Positions 1 through 6,072 of a stretch of DNA of 13,870 bases are shown piece after piece (the stretch's first letter is position 1; each line of letters begins with the position of its first letter). The notes beneath the pieces were generated by a model that searched no databases, was not told where the DNA came from, and saw nothing but the letters and a program-made list of their open reading frames with translations. Source of the DNA: an uncultured Bacteroidales bacterium (lineage in GTDB: Bacteria; Bacteroidota; Bacteroidia; Bacteroidales; UBA932); NCBI GenBank assembly GCA_946406275.1, contig CAMJJZ010000026.1, positions 1 through 13,870 of the forward strand. The letters are read 5' to 3'. A program made the translations under genes and the position numbers.

Positions 1-294
1 ACCCTTGCCAACCGCACCATGAAGGACGATGTCCCCGCCGACGTCAAGAATCGCCGCCTGCAGGAGATCATCGACCTACAGAACCGCAAGTCCCTGGAGG
101 AATACCGCAAGATGATAGGGAAAACGGTGACAGTGCTGGTGGAAGGCCCTTCCAAGCGCAATCCGGCGGAGCTTTGCGGCCGCGCTTCCAACAATATGAT
201 GTGCGTATTTCCGGCCGGGAACCTGAAGAAAGGGGATTATGCCGATGTAACGGTGACAGACTGTACAAGCGCAACACTTATCTGCAAATTATAA
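1..294 (+). CDS. miaB: tRNA-2-methylthio-N6-dimethylallyladenosine synthase, 3' end
   Basis: This is the C-terminal part of a gene open at the left window edge; the frame is open from base 1, so the ATG at 19 is an internal Met. MiaB is a radical-SAM enzyme that adds a methylthio group at C2 of N6-isopentenyl-A37 in tRNAs reading UNN codons. The radical-SAM core with its iron-sulfur cysteines lies outside the window. What remains is the helical linker typical of the family (DDVPADVKNRRLQEII, then LQNRKS) followed by a TRAM domain (about residues 38-97 of the visible part: GKTVTVLVEG, then GRASNNMMCVFP, ending SATLICKL). The linker and the GRxSNN-xxVFP block fit MiaB better than RimO or MtaB. 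glpK begins 12 bp after the stop, so co-transcription is possible. Confidence 0.85.
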   Translation, partial: TLANRTMKDDVPADVKNRRLQEIIDLQNRKSLEEYRKMIGKTVTVLVEGPSKRNPAELCGRASNNMMCVFPAGNLKKGDYADVTVTDCTSATLICKL

Positions 295-306
295 CCACAT
301 AATAAT

Positions 307-1782
307 ATGGCAAAAAAGTATATTCTGGCTCTGGATCAGGGAACAAGCAGTTCCAGGGCTATCGTCTTTGACCACGACGGAAGCGTATGCAGCGTGGCGC
401 AGAAGGAATTCACTCAGCACTTTCCCAAACCCGGCTGGGTGGAGCACGATCCCATGGAAATCTGGGCCTCGGAGGCTGCAGTGATCGCGGAGGCCATCTC
501 CACAATCGGCATAAACGGCCTTGACATAGCGGGTATCGGCATCACCAACCAGAGGGAAACCACAATAGTCTGGGACGCGGAAACCGGCATTCCCGTGTAC
601 AACGCCATAGTTTGGCAGGACCGCCGTACCGCAGAGTTCTGCAATACACTTGCCCCTTATGCCGATACCATTCGCAAGAAGACCGGCCTCATCGTAGACG
701 CATACTTCTCCGGCACCAAGATCCGCTGGATACTGGACAACGTCCCCGGCGCCCGTGAAAAGGCTCAGAAAGGCCTTCTCCGCTTTGGTACCGTAGATAC
801 CTGGCTGGTATGGCAGCTCACCCGCGGAGAGGTTCATGTGACGGACGTCACCAACGCCTCCCGCACCATGCTCTTCAACATCAATACGCTGGAATGGGAC
901 AAGGAACTCCTTGATCTTCTGGATATTCCCGCATCAATGATGCCCGCCGTGAAGTCATCGTCGGAGGTCTATGGCAACACCAAGACCACCATTTTCGCCC
1001 ACGAGGTTCCCATTTCCGGAATCGCCGGCGACCAGCAGGCCGCCCTCTTTGGCCAGATGTGCACGGAACCCGGCAGCGTAAAGAATACCTACGGCACCGG
1101 CTGCTTCCTCCTCATGAACACGGGAGAGAAGCCCATCATGTCCAAGAACAACCTCCTCACCACCATCGCCTGGAAAATTAACGGTAAGGTGAACTACGCC
1201 CTTGAAGGCTCCATCTTCGTTGGCGGCAGCGTGGTCCAGTGGCTTAGGGACGGCCTTGGCATAATCCGCAGTTCCTCTGAGATTGAGGCGCTTGCGGCCT
1301 CCGTTCCGGACAACGGCGGCGTATACTTCGTCCCCGCACTCACCGGCATGGGCGCCCCGTACTGGGATTCCAGCGCACGCGGCCTCCTTACCGGCATCAC
1401 CCGCGGTACCACCGCAGCCCACATTGCCCGTGCTGCCCTTGAAGGCATCGCTTTCCAGACAATGGACATCGTAGGCGCCATGGAGAAGGACGCCGGCGTC
1501 AAGCTCAGCGAGCTCAAGGTAGACGGCGGTGCCTCCCGCAACAACCTCATGATGCAGTTCCAGGCCGATGTCCTAGGCGCCTCCGTAATCCGTCCAAAGG
1601 TCACGGAAACCACCGCCATGGGCGCCGCATACCTGGCCGGCCTGGCCGTAGGCTTCTGGTCTTCCGTGGACGAAATCAAGCGCCAGTGGCAGGTGGATGC
1701 CGCCTTCAAACCCTCAGCCCAGGACACCGCTCCTCTCAAAGCCGGTTGGGCCGATGCAATCAAGAGAACAATAAACAAATAA
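307..1782 (+). CDS. glpK: Glycerol kinase
   Basis: Cytosolic FGGY-family kinase that phosphorylates glycerol to sn-glycerol 3-phosphate with ATP, trapping glycerol brought in by the neighbouring facilitator. The 491-residue length is close to the usual 495-505. Visible family blocks are the N-terminal phosphate-binding [15 protein letters not shown] (residues 8-22), [11 protein letters not shown], the [10 protein letters not shown] block, [23 protein letters not shown], the adenosine-site region [11 protein letters not shown], and the C-terminal [18 protein letters not shown] (D406-G407-G408). No frameshift or missing block is apparent. The ATG at 307 lies 12 bp after miaB and the stop is 6 bp before glpF, so glpK and glpF form a tight transcription unit. 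No separate promoter was found directly upstream; it may be read from the miaB transcript. Confidence 0.96.
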   Translation: MAKKYILALDQGTSSSRAIVFDHDGSVCSVAQKEFTQHFPKPGWVEHDPMEIWASEAAVIAEAISTIGINGLDIAGIGITNQRETTIVWDAETGIPVYNAIVWQDRRTAEFCNTLAPYADTIRKKTGLIVDAYFSGTKIRWILDNVPGAREKAQKGLLRFGTVDTWLVWQLTRGEVHVTDVTNASRTMLFNINTLEWDKELLDLLDIPASMMPAVKSSSEVYGNTKTTIFAHEVPISGIAGDQQAALFGQMCTEPGSVKNTYGTGCFLLMNTGEKPIMSKNNLLTTIAWKINGKVNYALEGSIFVGGSVVQWLRDGLGIIRSSSEIEALAASVPDNGGVYFVPALTGMGAPYWDSSARGLLTGITRGTTAAHIARAALEGIAFQTMDIVGAMEKDAGVKLSELKVDGGASRNNLMMQFQADVLGASVIRPKVTETTAMGAAYLAGLAVGFWSSVDEIKRQWQVDAAFKPSAQDTAPLKAGWADAIKRTINK

Positions 1783-1788
1783 CCAATT

Positions 1789-2508
1789 ATGGAACAATAC
1801 ATTTTTGAATTTCTGGGAACGCTGGCGCTGGTGCTGTTCGGTGACGGCGTATGTGCTGCAGTTACGCTGAACAAATCCAAGGCACAGGGTGCCGGTTGGA
1901 TTGTGATTACAATGGGATGGGGATTCGCCGTGATGATGGGCGTTCTCATCGCAGGGCCTATATCCGGCGCGCATCTTAACCCTGCAGTAACGCTTGGCCT
2001 TGCTCTTGCCGGATCTTTCCCTTGGGCATCCGTATGCGGATATGTTGTTGCCCAGATGGTAGGCGGCTTCGTTGGCGCCGTGCTTGTTTGGGTATTCTAT
2101 AAGGATCATTACAAGGCCACCGCAGACCAGCCGGATGCAATGCTTGGTACCTTCTGCACCATGCCTGCAATCTGGAACCCCTGGAGGAACTTCCTCTGCG
2201 AGTTCATTGCAACCGCAGTGCTTGTGTTCGTGATCCTGTGCCTCGGCACCAAGGGCAACACTCCCGTGGGTGCAGGCGCACTTGGCGCATTCCCTGTGAC
2301 CGCCGTGATCATGGCTCTTGGTATGTCCCTGGGTGCAACCACCGGTTACGCCATGAATCCTGCCCGTGACCTGAGTCCCCGCTGCGCCCACGCCGTGCTT
2401 CCCATCGCCGGCAAGCGTGACAGCGGCTGGTCCTACAGCTGGGTCCCCGTGGTTGGCCCTATGGCCGGCGGCGCCTTTGCGGCACTGCTCTACATGCTGG
2501 TCTTCTAG
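1789..2508 (+). CDS. glpF: Glycerol uptake facilitator (aquaglyceroporin)
   Basis: Inner-membrane MIP-family channel that lets glycerol diffuse in for GlpK. The 239 residues contain the two half-helix NPA motifs, GAHLNPAVT (N64) and GYAMNPARD (N190). The Asp after the second NPA-Arg (D194) is the residue that usually separates glycerol facilitators from water-only aquaporins. Six hydrophobic segments plus the two re-entrant loops fit the sequence, starting with YIFEFLGTLALVLFGDGVCA and ending with a helix around GGAFAALLYMLVF. It begins 6 bp after glpK. Just downstream is a perfect 16-bp hairpin with a T-run (2535-2578) that could end glpKF transcripts. Function is inferred from motifs and the glpK context. 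Confidence 0.95.
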   Translation: MEQYIFEFLGTLALVLFGDGVCAAVTLNKSKAQGAGWIVITMGWGFAVMMGVLIAGPISGAHLNPAVTLGLALAGSFPWASVCGYVVAQMVGGFVGAVLVWVFYKDHYKATADQPDAMLGTFCTMPAIWNPWRNFLCEFIATAVLVFVILCLGTKGNTPVGAGALGAFPVTAVIMALGMSLGATTGYAMNPARDLSPRCAHAVLPIAGKRDSGWSYSWVPVVGPMAGGAFAALLYMLVF

Positions 2509-2533
2509 GCTGGGTGATTCGAATAAAAATGAT

Positions 2534-2541
2534 TATCTTTG
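2534..2541 (+). promoter_or_regulatory. Bacteroidota -7 element for the lipoprotein-SPOR-rpoN operon
   Basis: TATCTTTG matches the TAnnTTTG consensus exactly. The start codon of the next gene begins only 4 bp downstream, so a start site at the normal distance would give a leaderless or near-leaderless mRNA. No clear TTG is seen at the -33 distance. Confidence 0.6.
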
Positions 2542-2578
2542 CGATATGAAACGGATTGTTCATATCGCAAAGATTTTT
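2535..2578 (+). terminator. Perfect 16-bp inverted repeat plus T-run over promoter and start codon
   Basis: Arms 2535-2550 (ATCTTTGCGATATGAA) and 2559-2574 are exact reverse complements separated by an 8-base loop, and five T (2574-2578) end the right arm. The left arm contains most of the -7 box and the ATG of the lipoprotein gene; the right arm is coding sequence. As RNA made by readthrough from glpF it would act as an intrinsic terminator and bury the start codon. A transcript begun at the local promoter would lack most of the left arm. The terminator role is inference; the repeat itself is directly visible. Confidence 0.6.
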
Positions 2579-3016
2579 GTTCTGGGCCTCTTGGTTCTGG
2601 CCACTGCTTCCTGCGGCGTGTCCAAGGTCAAGGACATCAAAATCACGTCCGTGGACTTCAAGTACATTACCCCAACATCGTCAAGGAGTCTGGATGCGGT
2701 TCTGCTTCTGGGTATAGACAATCCGGCCCCGGCAATTACTATATCTGGCCTGGAAGGGGTTGTGAGCTATGGGGAGAGGCAAATAGTGAACGTGGTCTCG
2801 GATGGCATCGTCCTTCAGAAGAAGAGCCAGCAGGTGTATGAAGTTCCCTGCAAGGCATCGCTGGTAGACGGTGTGTCGCTGCTTTCCCTTATCCCGGTCT
2901 TCTCCGGTTCCCCCAATGCCCTCAAGGCCGATGTCCGCCTCCATGTAGCCCTCAAGAACGGTCCAGGCACGGACCTTGTATTCAATGACCTGAAGATACT
3001 CAATTTCACCCGATGA
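2546..3016 (+). CDS. Lipoprotein with LEA type 2 / WHy-like domain
   Basis: A 156-residue protein. Residues 1-22 form a lipoprotein signal peptide (basic MKRIVHIAK, then FVLGLLVLA) with a lipobox TASC, giving lipid attachment at C23. The mature part alternates beta-strand-like segments (IKITSVDFKYI, SLDAVLLLGIDNPAPAITISGLEG, QIVNVVSDGIVLQKKS, VRLHVALKNG), the pattern of the LEA_2/WHy beta-sandwich seen in small Bacteroidota envelope lipoproteins. It has no catalytic motif and its function is unknown. The reading frame extends upstream to 2417, but the signal peptide, lipobox and a -7 box just ahead favour the ATG at 2546. Its stop overlaps the next start (ATGA), so the two are probably translationally coupled. 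Confidence 0.75.
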   Translation: MKRIVHIAKIFVLGLLVLATASCGVSKVKDIKITSVDFKYITPTSSRSLDAVLLLGIDNPAPAITISGLEGVVSYGERQIVNVVSDGIVLQKKSQQVYEVPCKASLVDGVSLLSLIPVFSGSPNALKADVRLHVALKNGPGTDLVFNDLKILNFTR

Positions 3017-3471
3017 AACGTATACTCCTCATATTGGCTCTCCTTACCGTGAGCATCGCCGCAAGCGCCCAGCTGGATTCCCTTACAAGGGCGTCCATGG
3101 ACACCACGCTTGTTGGTCGCGACATCATGTCGCTGGTAGGGAGCAAGGTTAACGTCAGCCAGTCGTCGGCCGTACGCAACGCACTTAACAATTACATCCG
3201 CTCCAACAGCGGGAAAAAGATCCAGGGCTACCGCATCAGGGTTTATTACGACAACACCCCCCAGGCCCGTACCCGCAGCGAAAGTATAGCCGCATACGTC
3301 CGCACCCAGTTCCCGGAGAACGGCGTTTACCGCACGTTTGAAGCGCCCAACTACAAGGTCACCGTGGGAGACTTCCGTTCAAAGGAAGAAGCCCTCAAGA
3401 TATATATGACCCTCAAAGGCATTTACCCTACGGCATATATTATAAAAGAGAATATCAATTACCCGCTGTAA
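3013..3471 (+). CDS. Secreted SPOR-domain protein
   Basis: A 152-residue protein with a Sec signal peptide (MKRILLILALLTVSIAASAQ, likely cut after Ala-Ser-Ala around residue 19). The C-terminal half, from about residue 70 (YRIRVYYDN) to the end, has the SPOR order: a first strand, an Arg/Ser-rich helix (ARTRSESIAAYVRTQFP), a strand (YKVTVGDF), a helix (SKEEALKIYMTLKGIYP) and a last strand (TAYIIKENINYP). SPOR domains bind peptidoglycan stripped of stem peptides at division sites, so a periplasmic wall-binding role is likely; it could instead be an uncharacterised envelope protein. It overlaps the lipoprotein gene by 4 bp and lies 6 bp before rpoN. Confidence 0.82.
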   Translation: MKRILLILALLTVSIAASAQLDSLTRASMDTTLVGRDIMSLVGSKVNVSQSSAVRNALNNYIRSNSGKKIQGYRIRVYYDNTPQARTRSESIAAYVRTQFPENGVYRTFEAPNYKVTVGDFRSKEEALKIYMTLKGIYPTAYIIKENINYPL

Positions 3472-3477
3472 AGAGCA

Positions 3478-4929
3478 ATGGCAGTCGTCAAACAGGGATT
3501 GGAACAGAAGCTTCAGCAGAAGCTTTCGCCGCTCCAGATCCAGACAATAAAACTGATCGAGATGCCCGTACAGGCACTTGAGCAGCACGTGAGGGAGGTC
3601 CTGAACGACAACCCCGTGATTGACGACACCGCCCCCCAGGGGAGCGAAGAAACCCGCGACGTCTCCATCTCCGAGGTAGAGGAGCGTGAGCAAAGCGGCG
3701 GCTCCCTGGAAGAGAATTACGGTCCCCAGGACGATGACATTCCGTCCTACAACCTCCACGTGAACAACTGGGGCAAGGACGAGCGCCCCCAGTACAACAC
3801 CTTCTCCGTGAAGCAGAGCTTCTCCCAGAGCCTTCAGGAGCAGCTCGGCTACCGCAATCTCACGGACCACCAGCGCACCATCGCCACCTTCATAATCGGC
3901 TCCTTAGACGATGACGGCTACCTCCGCCGCGACATCGAATCCCTGGTGGACGACCTCGCTTTCCGCGCCGGCGTAGAAGCATCGGCAGAAGAAGTTGAGG
4001 CTATGCTCAAGGTAATCCAGGAGTTCGAACCTTCGGGCGTAGGCGCCAGGGACCTCCGGGAATGCCTCCTTATCCAGCTGGAGGACAAAAAGCGCACGCC
4101 TTCAGTGGAGAATGCCATTAAGGTGCTTGATACGCAGTTCGACGCCTTCAAGAATCGTCATTTCCAGAAGATTATGACGCGCCTGCATTTGTCGGAAGCT
4201 GATATGAAGGCCGTCCTGGACGAAATCCGCCGCCTGAATCCTTCCCCCGGCGGAGACATTGACGATTCCTATACGGACCAGGCCCAGCAGGTGGTCCCGG
4301 ACTTCCGCCTGGACTACGAGCACGGAGAACTCATCCTCTCCATGCCCCGTTTCTCAATACCCGAGCTTCGCATCAACCGCAAGTACGAGGAGATTATGGA
4401 GACCGGCCGCCTGTCCAACTCTAAGTCGGATAAGGAGGCTGCAAGCTTCGTAAAGCAGAAGATAGATTCCGCAAAGTGGTTCGTGGAGGCCCTCCGCCAG
4501 CGTCAGAACACGCTGGAAAGCACCATGAAGGCAATCATCGACTATCAGCGGGAATACTTCATGGACGGCGATGAAAGCTCCCTGAAGCCTATGGTCCTCA
4601 AAGATATTGCGGAGATAACTGGCTTCGACATAAGCACCATCTCCAGGGTAGTGAACTCAAAGTGGATAGAAACCCACTTTGGCATATTCCCCCTGAAGTA
4701 TTTCTTCTCCGAGGGTCTTGAGAATTCTGAAGGTGAGGAAGTCTCCACCCGAGAAATCAAGAAAGCCCTCAAGGAGCTTGTGGACGGAGAAGACAAGCAC
4801 AATCCGCTCACGGACGACGAGCTCGTAGAGTCCCTTTCCGCCAAGGGATATAAAGTAGCGCGCCGTACCATTGCAAAGTACCGCGCGCAGCTGGATATTC
4901 CCAAAGCGAGATTCCGCAGGGAATTATAG
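3478..4929 (+). CDS. rpoN: RNA polymerase sigma-54 factor
   Basis: Sigma-54 directs RNA polymerase to -24/-12 promoters that need an AAA+ activator. The 483 residues show region I (Gln-rich KQGLEQKLQQKLSPLQIQTI, about 5-45, ending in NDNPVID), an acidic variable region II (about 50-105), the core-binding domain (around DDDGYLRRDIESLVDDLA and FEPSGVGARDLRECL), the helix-turn-helix (DIAEITGFDISTISRVVNSK, from D376) and the C-terminal RpoN box ARRTIAKYR (461-469) that reads the -24 element. All domains are present. It is third in a probable operon after two envelope genes, 6 bp downstream of the SPOR gene. Its last two codons overlap the convergent upp gene. Confidence 0.96.
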   Translation: MAVVKQGLEQKLQQKLSPLQIQTIKLIEMPVQALEQHVREVLNDNPVIDDTAPQGSEETRDVSISEVEEREQSGGSLEENYGPQDDDIPSYNLHVNNWGKDERPQYNTFSVKQSFSQSLQEQLGYRNLTDHQRTIATFIIGSLDDDGYLRRDIESLVDDLAFRAGVEASAEEVEAMLKVIQEFEPSGVGARDLRECLLIQLEDKKRTPSVENAIKVLDTQFDAFKNRHFQKIMTRLHLSEADMKAVLDEIRRLNPSPGGDIDDSYTDQAQQVVPDFRLDYEHGELILSMPRFSIPELRINRKYEEIMETGRLSNSKSDKEAASFVKQKIDSAKWFVEALRQRQNTLESTMKAIIDYQREYFMDGDESSLKPMVLKDIAEITGFDISTISRVVNSKWIETHFGIFPLKYFFSEGLENSEGEEVSTREIKKALKELVDGEDKHNPLTDDELVESLSAKGYKVARRTIAKYRAQLDIPKARFRREL

Positions 4930-5580
4930 TTTTCCGCCGAATGCCAGGTCTCCGGCGTCCCCAATTCCGGGAATCACGAAGAAGTGACTGGTGAGTTCCT
5001 CGTCAATTGCTGCAACCCAAAGGGTAACGTTATCTCCCATTGTCTGTTTAAGGTGGTCTACCGCATAGGTGCTTGTGACAGGGCATACGATGTGGATGTA
5101 GTCCGGCTCTCCGCCGCCCTGCTCAAAGAGTTTCTGAAGGCCAACTTCCACCGATGAACCGGTTGCACTCATGGTGTCCGCCAGGATGAGTGTCTTGCCC
5201 TCCAGCGCCGGCGTGGTGCAGTAATTTGCCTTGATCTTGAAATAATCTCCCTTGCCGTATTTTCTGAATGCCACAAGGAAGGCGGTTTCCGCGTGGTCAA
5301 ACACATTGAGCATGCCCGTCTGCAGCGGCAGACCGGCCCTGAGGATGGTTCCAATCACAAGCGGCGTGTCCGGCGTGGACACGGTGGCAATCCCAAGGGG
5401 AGTGGTCACTTCCTTTTCAGAATAGGAGAGATGCTTTGAAATCTCATAGGCGAAAACTTCTCCCACTCTCTCCAGATTGCGCCTGAAGCGCATGCTGTCC
5501 TTCTGGATTCGTATATCGCGCAGTTCGGCGATGAATGTGTTGAGAACACTGTTGGTCTCCCCAAGGTTAATTACTTTCAT
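4924..5580 (-). CDS. upp: Uracil phosphoribosyltransferase
   Basis: Cytosolic pyrimidine-salvage enzyme: uracil + PRPP gives UMP + PPi. The 218 residues (family about 208-220) contain the N-terminal block (RFRRNLERVGEVFAYEISK), the segment STPDTPLVIGTILRAGLP, the PRPP loop LADTMSATGSS (133-143) and the C-terminal uracil-binding block GIGDAGDLAFGG (205-216). It is transcribed leftward from its own promoter (-7 box at 5607-5614), giving a short leader of about 20 nt. Its 3' end overlaps rpoN by 6 bp in convergent orientation, with no hairpin terminator evident between them. Confidence 0.95.
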   Translation of the reverse strand: MKVINLGETNSVLNTFIAELRDIRIQKDSMRFRRNLERVGEVFAYEISKHLSYSEKEVTTPLGIATVSTPDTPLVIGTILRAGLPLQTGMLNVFDHAETAFLVAFRKYGKGDYFKIKANYCTTPALEGKTLILADTMSATGSSVEVGLQKLFEQGGGEPDYIHIVCPVTSTYAVDHLKQTMGDNVTLWVAAIDEELTSHFFVIPGIGDAGDLAFGGKL

Positions 5581-5606
5581 GTATTACGGAATATGGGTTG
5601 TGGTTA

Positions 5607-5614
5607 CAAATATA
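5607..5614 (-). promoter_or_regulatory. -7 element of the upp promoter
   Basis: Read on the minus strand this is TATATTTG, an exact TAnnTTTG match, 26 bp before the upp start codon. The expected start site near 5602 leaves a leader of about 22 nt. No convincing -33 TTG was seen. Confidence 0.6.
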
Positions 5615-5631
5615 GCATTTTTTTATTACAT

Positions 5632-5660
5632 CGTCATTCTCGGGCTTGTCCCGGGAATCT
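5632..5660. repeat. REP-like palindromic repeat, copy 1
   Basis: CGTCATTCTCGGGCTTGT followed by CCCGGGAATCT folds as a 9-bp stem (one G-T pair) around the loop CTTGT. It shares its ends (CGTCATTC and GAATCT) and loop with copy 2 at 5671-5697, while the stem bases differ in a paired way. This layout is typical of small dispersed palindromic intergenic repeats. Confidence 0.7.
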
Positions 5661-5670
5661 CTAACCCTCC

Positions 5671-5697
5671 CGTCATTCCGGACTTGTTCCGGAATCT
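5671..5697. repeat. REP-like palindromic repeat, copy 2
   Basis: ATTCCGGA-CTTGT-TCCGGAAT is a perfect 8-bp stem with a 5-base loop, flanked by CGTC and CT as in copy 1. It starts 39 bp after copy 1, in the same orientation. Confidence 0.7.
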
Positions 5698-5707
5698 TTA
5701 ACATAAC

Positions 5708-5833
5708 GCTGGTGGTAGTATTGGTGCAGAAATCCTCGGACCTTCGGTCCTCGTCCCTCCCAAACAAGTTTGGGCCCCTCCCACTCATGCGGCGTGGGCG
5801 CCACAGATTTCTTGCACCAACACTACCACCAGC
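5708..5833. repeat. 126-bp MITE-like inverted repeat with internal hairpins
   Basis: The terminal arms 5708-5734 (GCTGGTGGTAGT-A-TTGGTGCA-GAAATC) and 5806-5833 pair over their whole length, apart from one substitution and one inserted base. Between the arms are smaller hairpins: GGACC-TTC-GGTCC (5738-5750), CCCAAAC-AA-GTTTGGG (5759-5774), and a third around 5780-5802 (CCCAC with GTGGG, or alternatively GGCG with CGCC). C-rich spacers of the type CCCTCCC separate them. No protein is encoded and no clear target-site duplication flanks it. It may be a non-autonomous mobile element or a multi-stem RNA or cruciform. Confidence 0.6.
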
Positions 5834-5880
5834 TACAATTTGGTTTCGTCAAGCATATCCCAATACAACAAAAGTCAAGG

Positions 5881-5979
5881 TGACGTACGTCAACTTTTAT
5901 GCGGGTGACGTACGTCAGGAATCGGCCTCTCAGGGCGTATAGTGACGCAGGTCTCCCCGGTTTTGGGTGACGTACGTCA
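5881..5979. promoter_or_regulatory. Array of the 12-bp palindrome TGACGTACGTCA
   Basis: Exact copies of the perfect palindrome TGACGTACGTCA lie at 5881-5892, 5906-5917 and 5968-5979. A degenerate copy (TGACGCAGGTCT, three mismatches) lies at 5943-5954. Start-to-start distances are 25, 37 and 25 bp, so the array is two pairs, each with a 13-bp spacer ending in GGG. The array lies 62-160 bp upstream of the -7 box of the OadA-like gene, so it may be an operator, but it could equally be a dispersed repeat. A related site occurs at 9298-9309. Confidence 0.55.
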
Positions 5980-6019
5980 CCTCTGTCCGCAAATAGGGCC
6001 ATTTTCACGGACAGAGGTG
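5978..6019. repeat. 12-bp perfect inverted repeat before the OadA-like promoter
   Basis: CACCTCTGTCCG (5978-5989) and its exact complement CGGACAGAGGTG (6008-6019) are separated by 18 bases. The left arm shares two bases with the last TGACGTACGTCA copy, and the right arm ends 21 bp before the -7 box. There is no T-run, so a regulator site or structural element is more likely than a terminator. Confidence 0.5.
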
Positions 6020-6040
6020 CGGAATAACGGGAAAATTGAT

Positions 6041-6048
6041 TATATTTG
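6041..6048 (+). promoter_or_regulatory. -7 element for the OadA-like gene
   Basis: TATATTTG, an exact TAnnTTTG match, lies 24 bp before the start codon at 6073 and predicts a leader of about 20 nt. No TTG is seen at the -33 distance, which could mean dependence on an activator bound further up. Confidence 0.6.
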
Positions 6049-6072
6049 TATGATTTAACACAACATTGAGTT

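Larger units (their letters stand above)
5581..6072. other. Repeat-dense 492-bp divergent intergenic region
   Basis: No protein-coding gene is supported here. It holds, in order, the upp promoter, two REP-like hairpins, the 126-bp inverted repeat, the palindrome array, the 12-bp inverted repeat and the promoter of the OadA-like gene. Only about 5834-5880 shows no feature. Confidence 0.7.

Noticed and set aside
1194..1949. Minus-strand open frame opposite glpK and glpF
   Set aside because: Low-complexity Ala/Pro/Ser composition and full overlap with two well-supported genes.
5881..5979. CRISPR-like repeat array
   Set aside because: Repeats are 12 bp with 13- and 25-bp spacers, too short and irregular, and no cas genes are near.
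5978..6019. Rho-independent terminator
   Set aside because: It lies between divergent genes, has an 18-base loop and no T-run.
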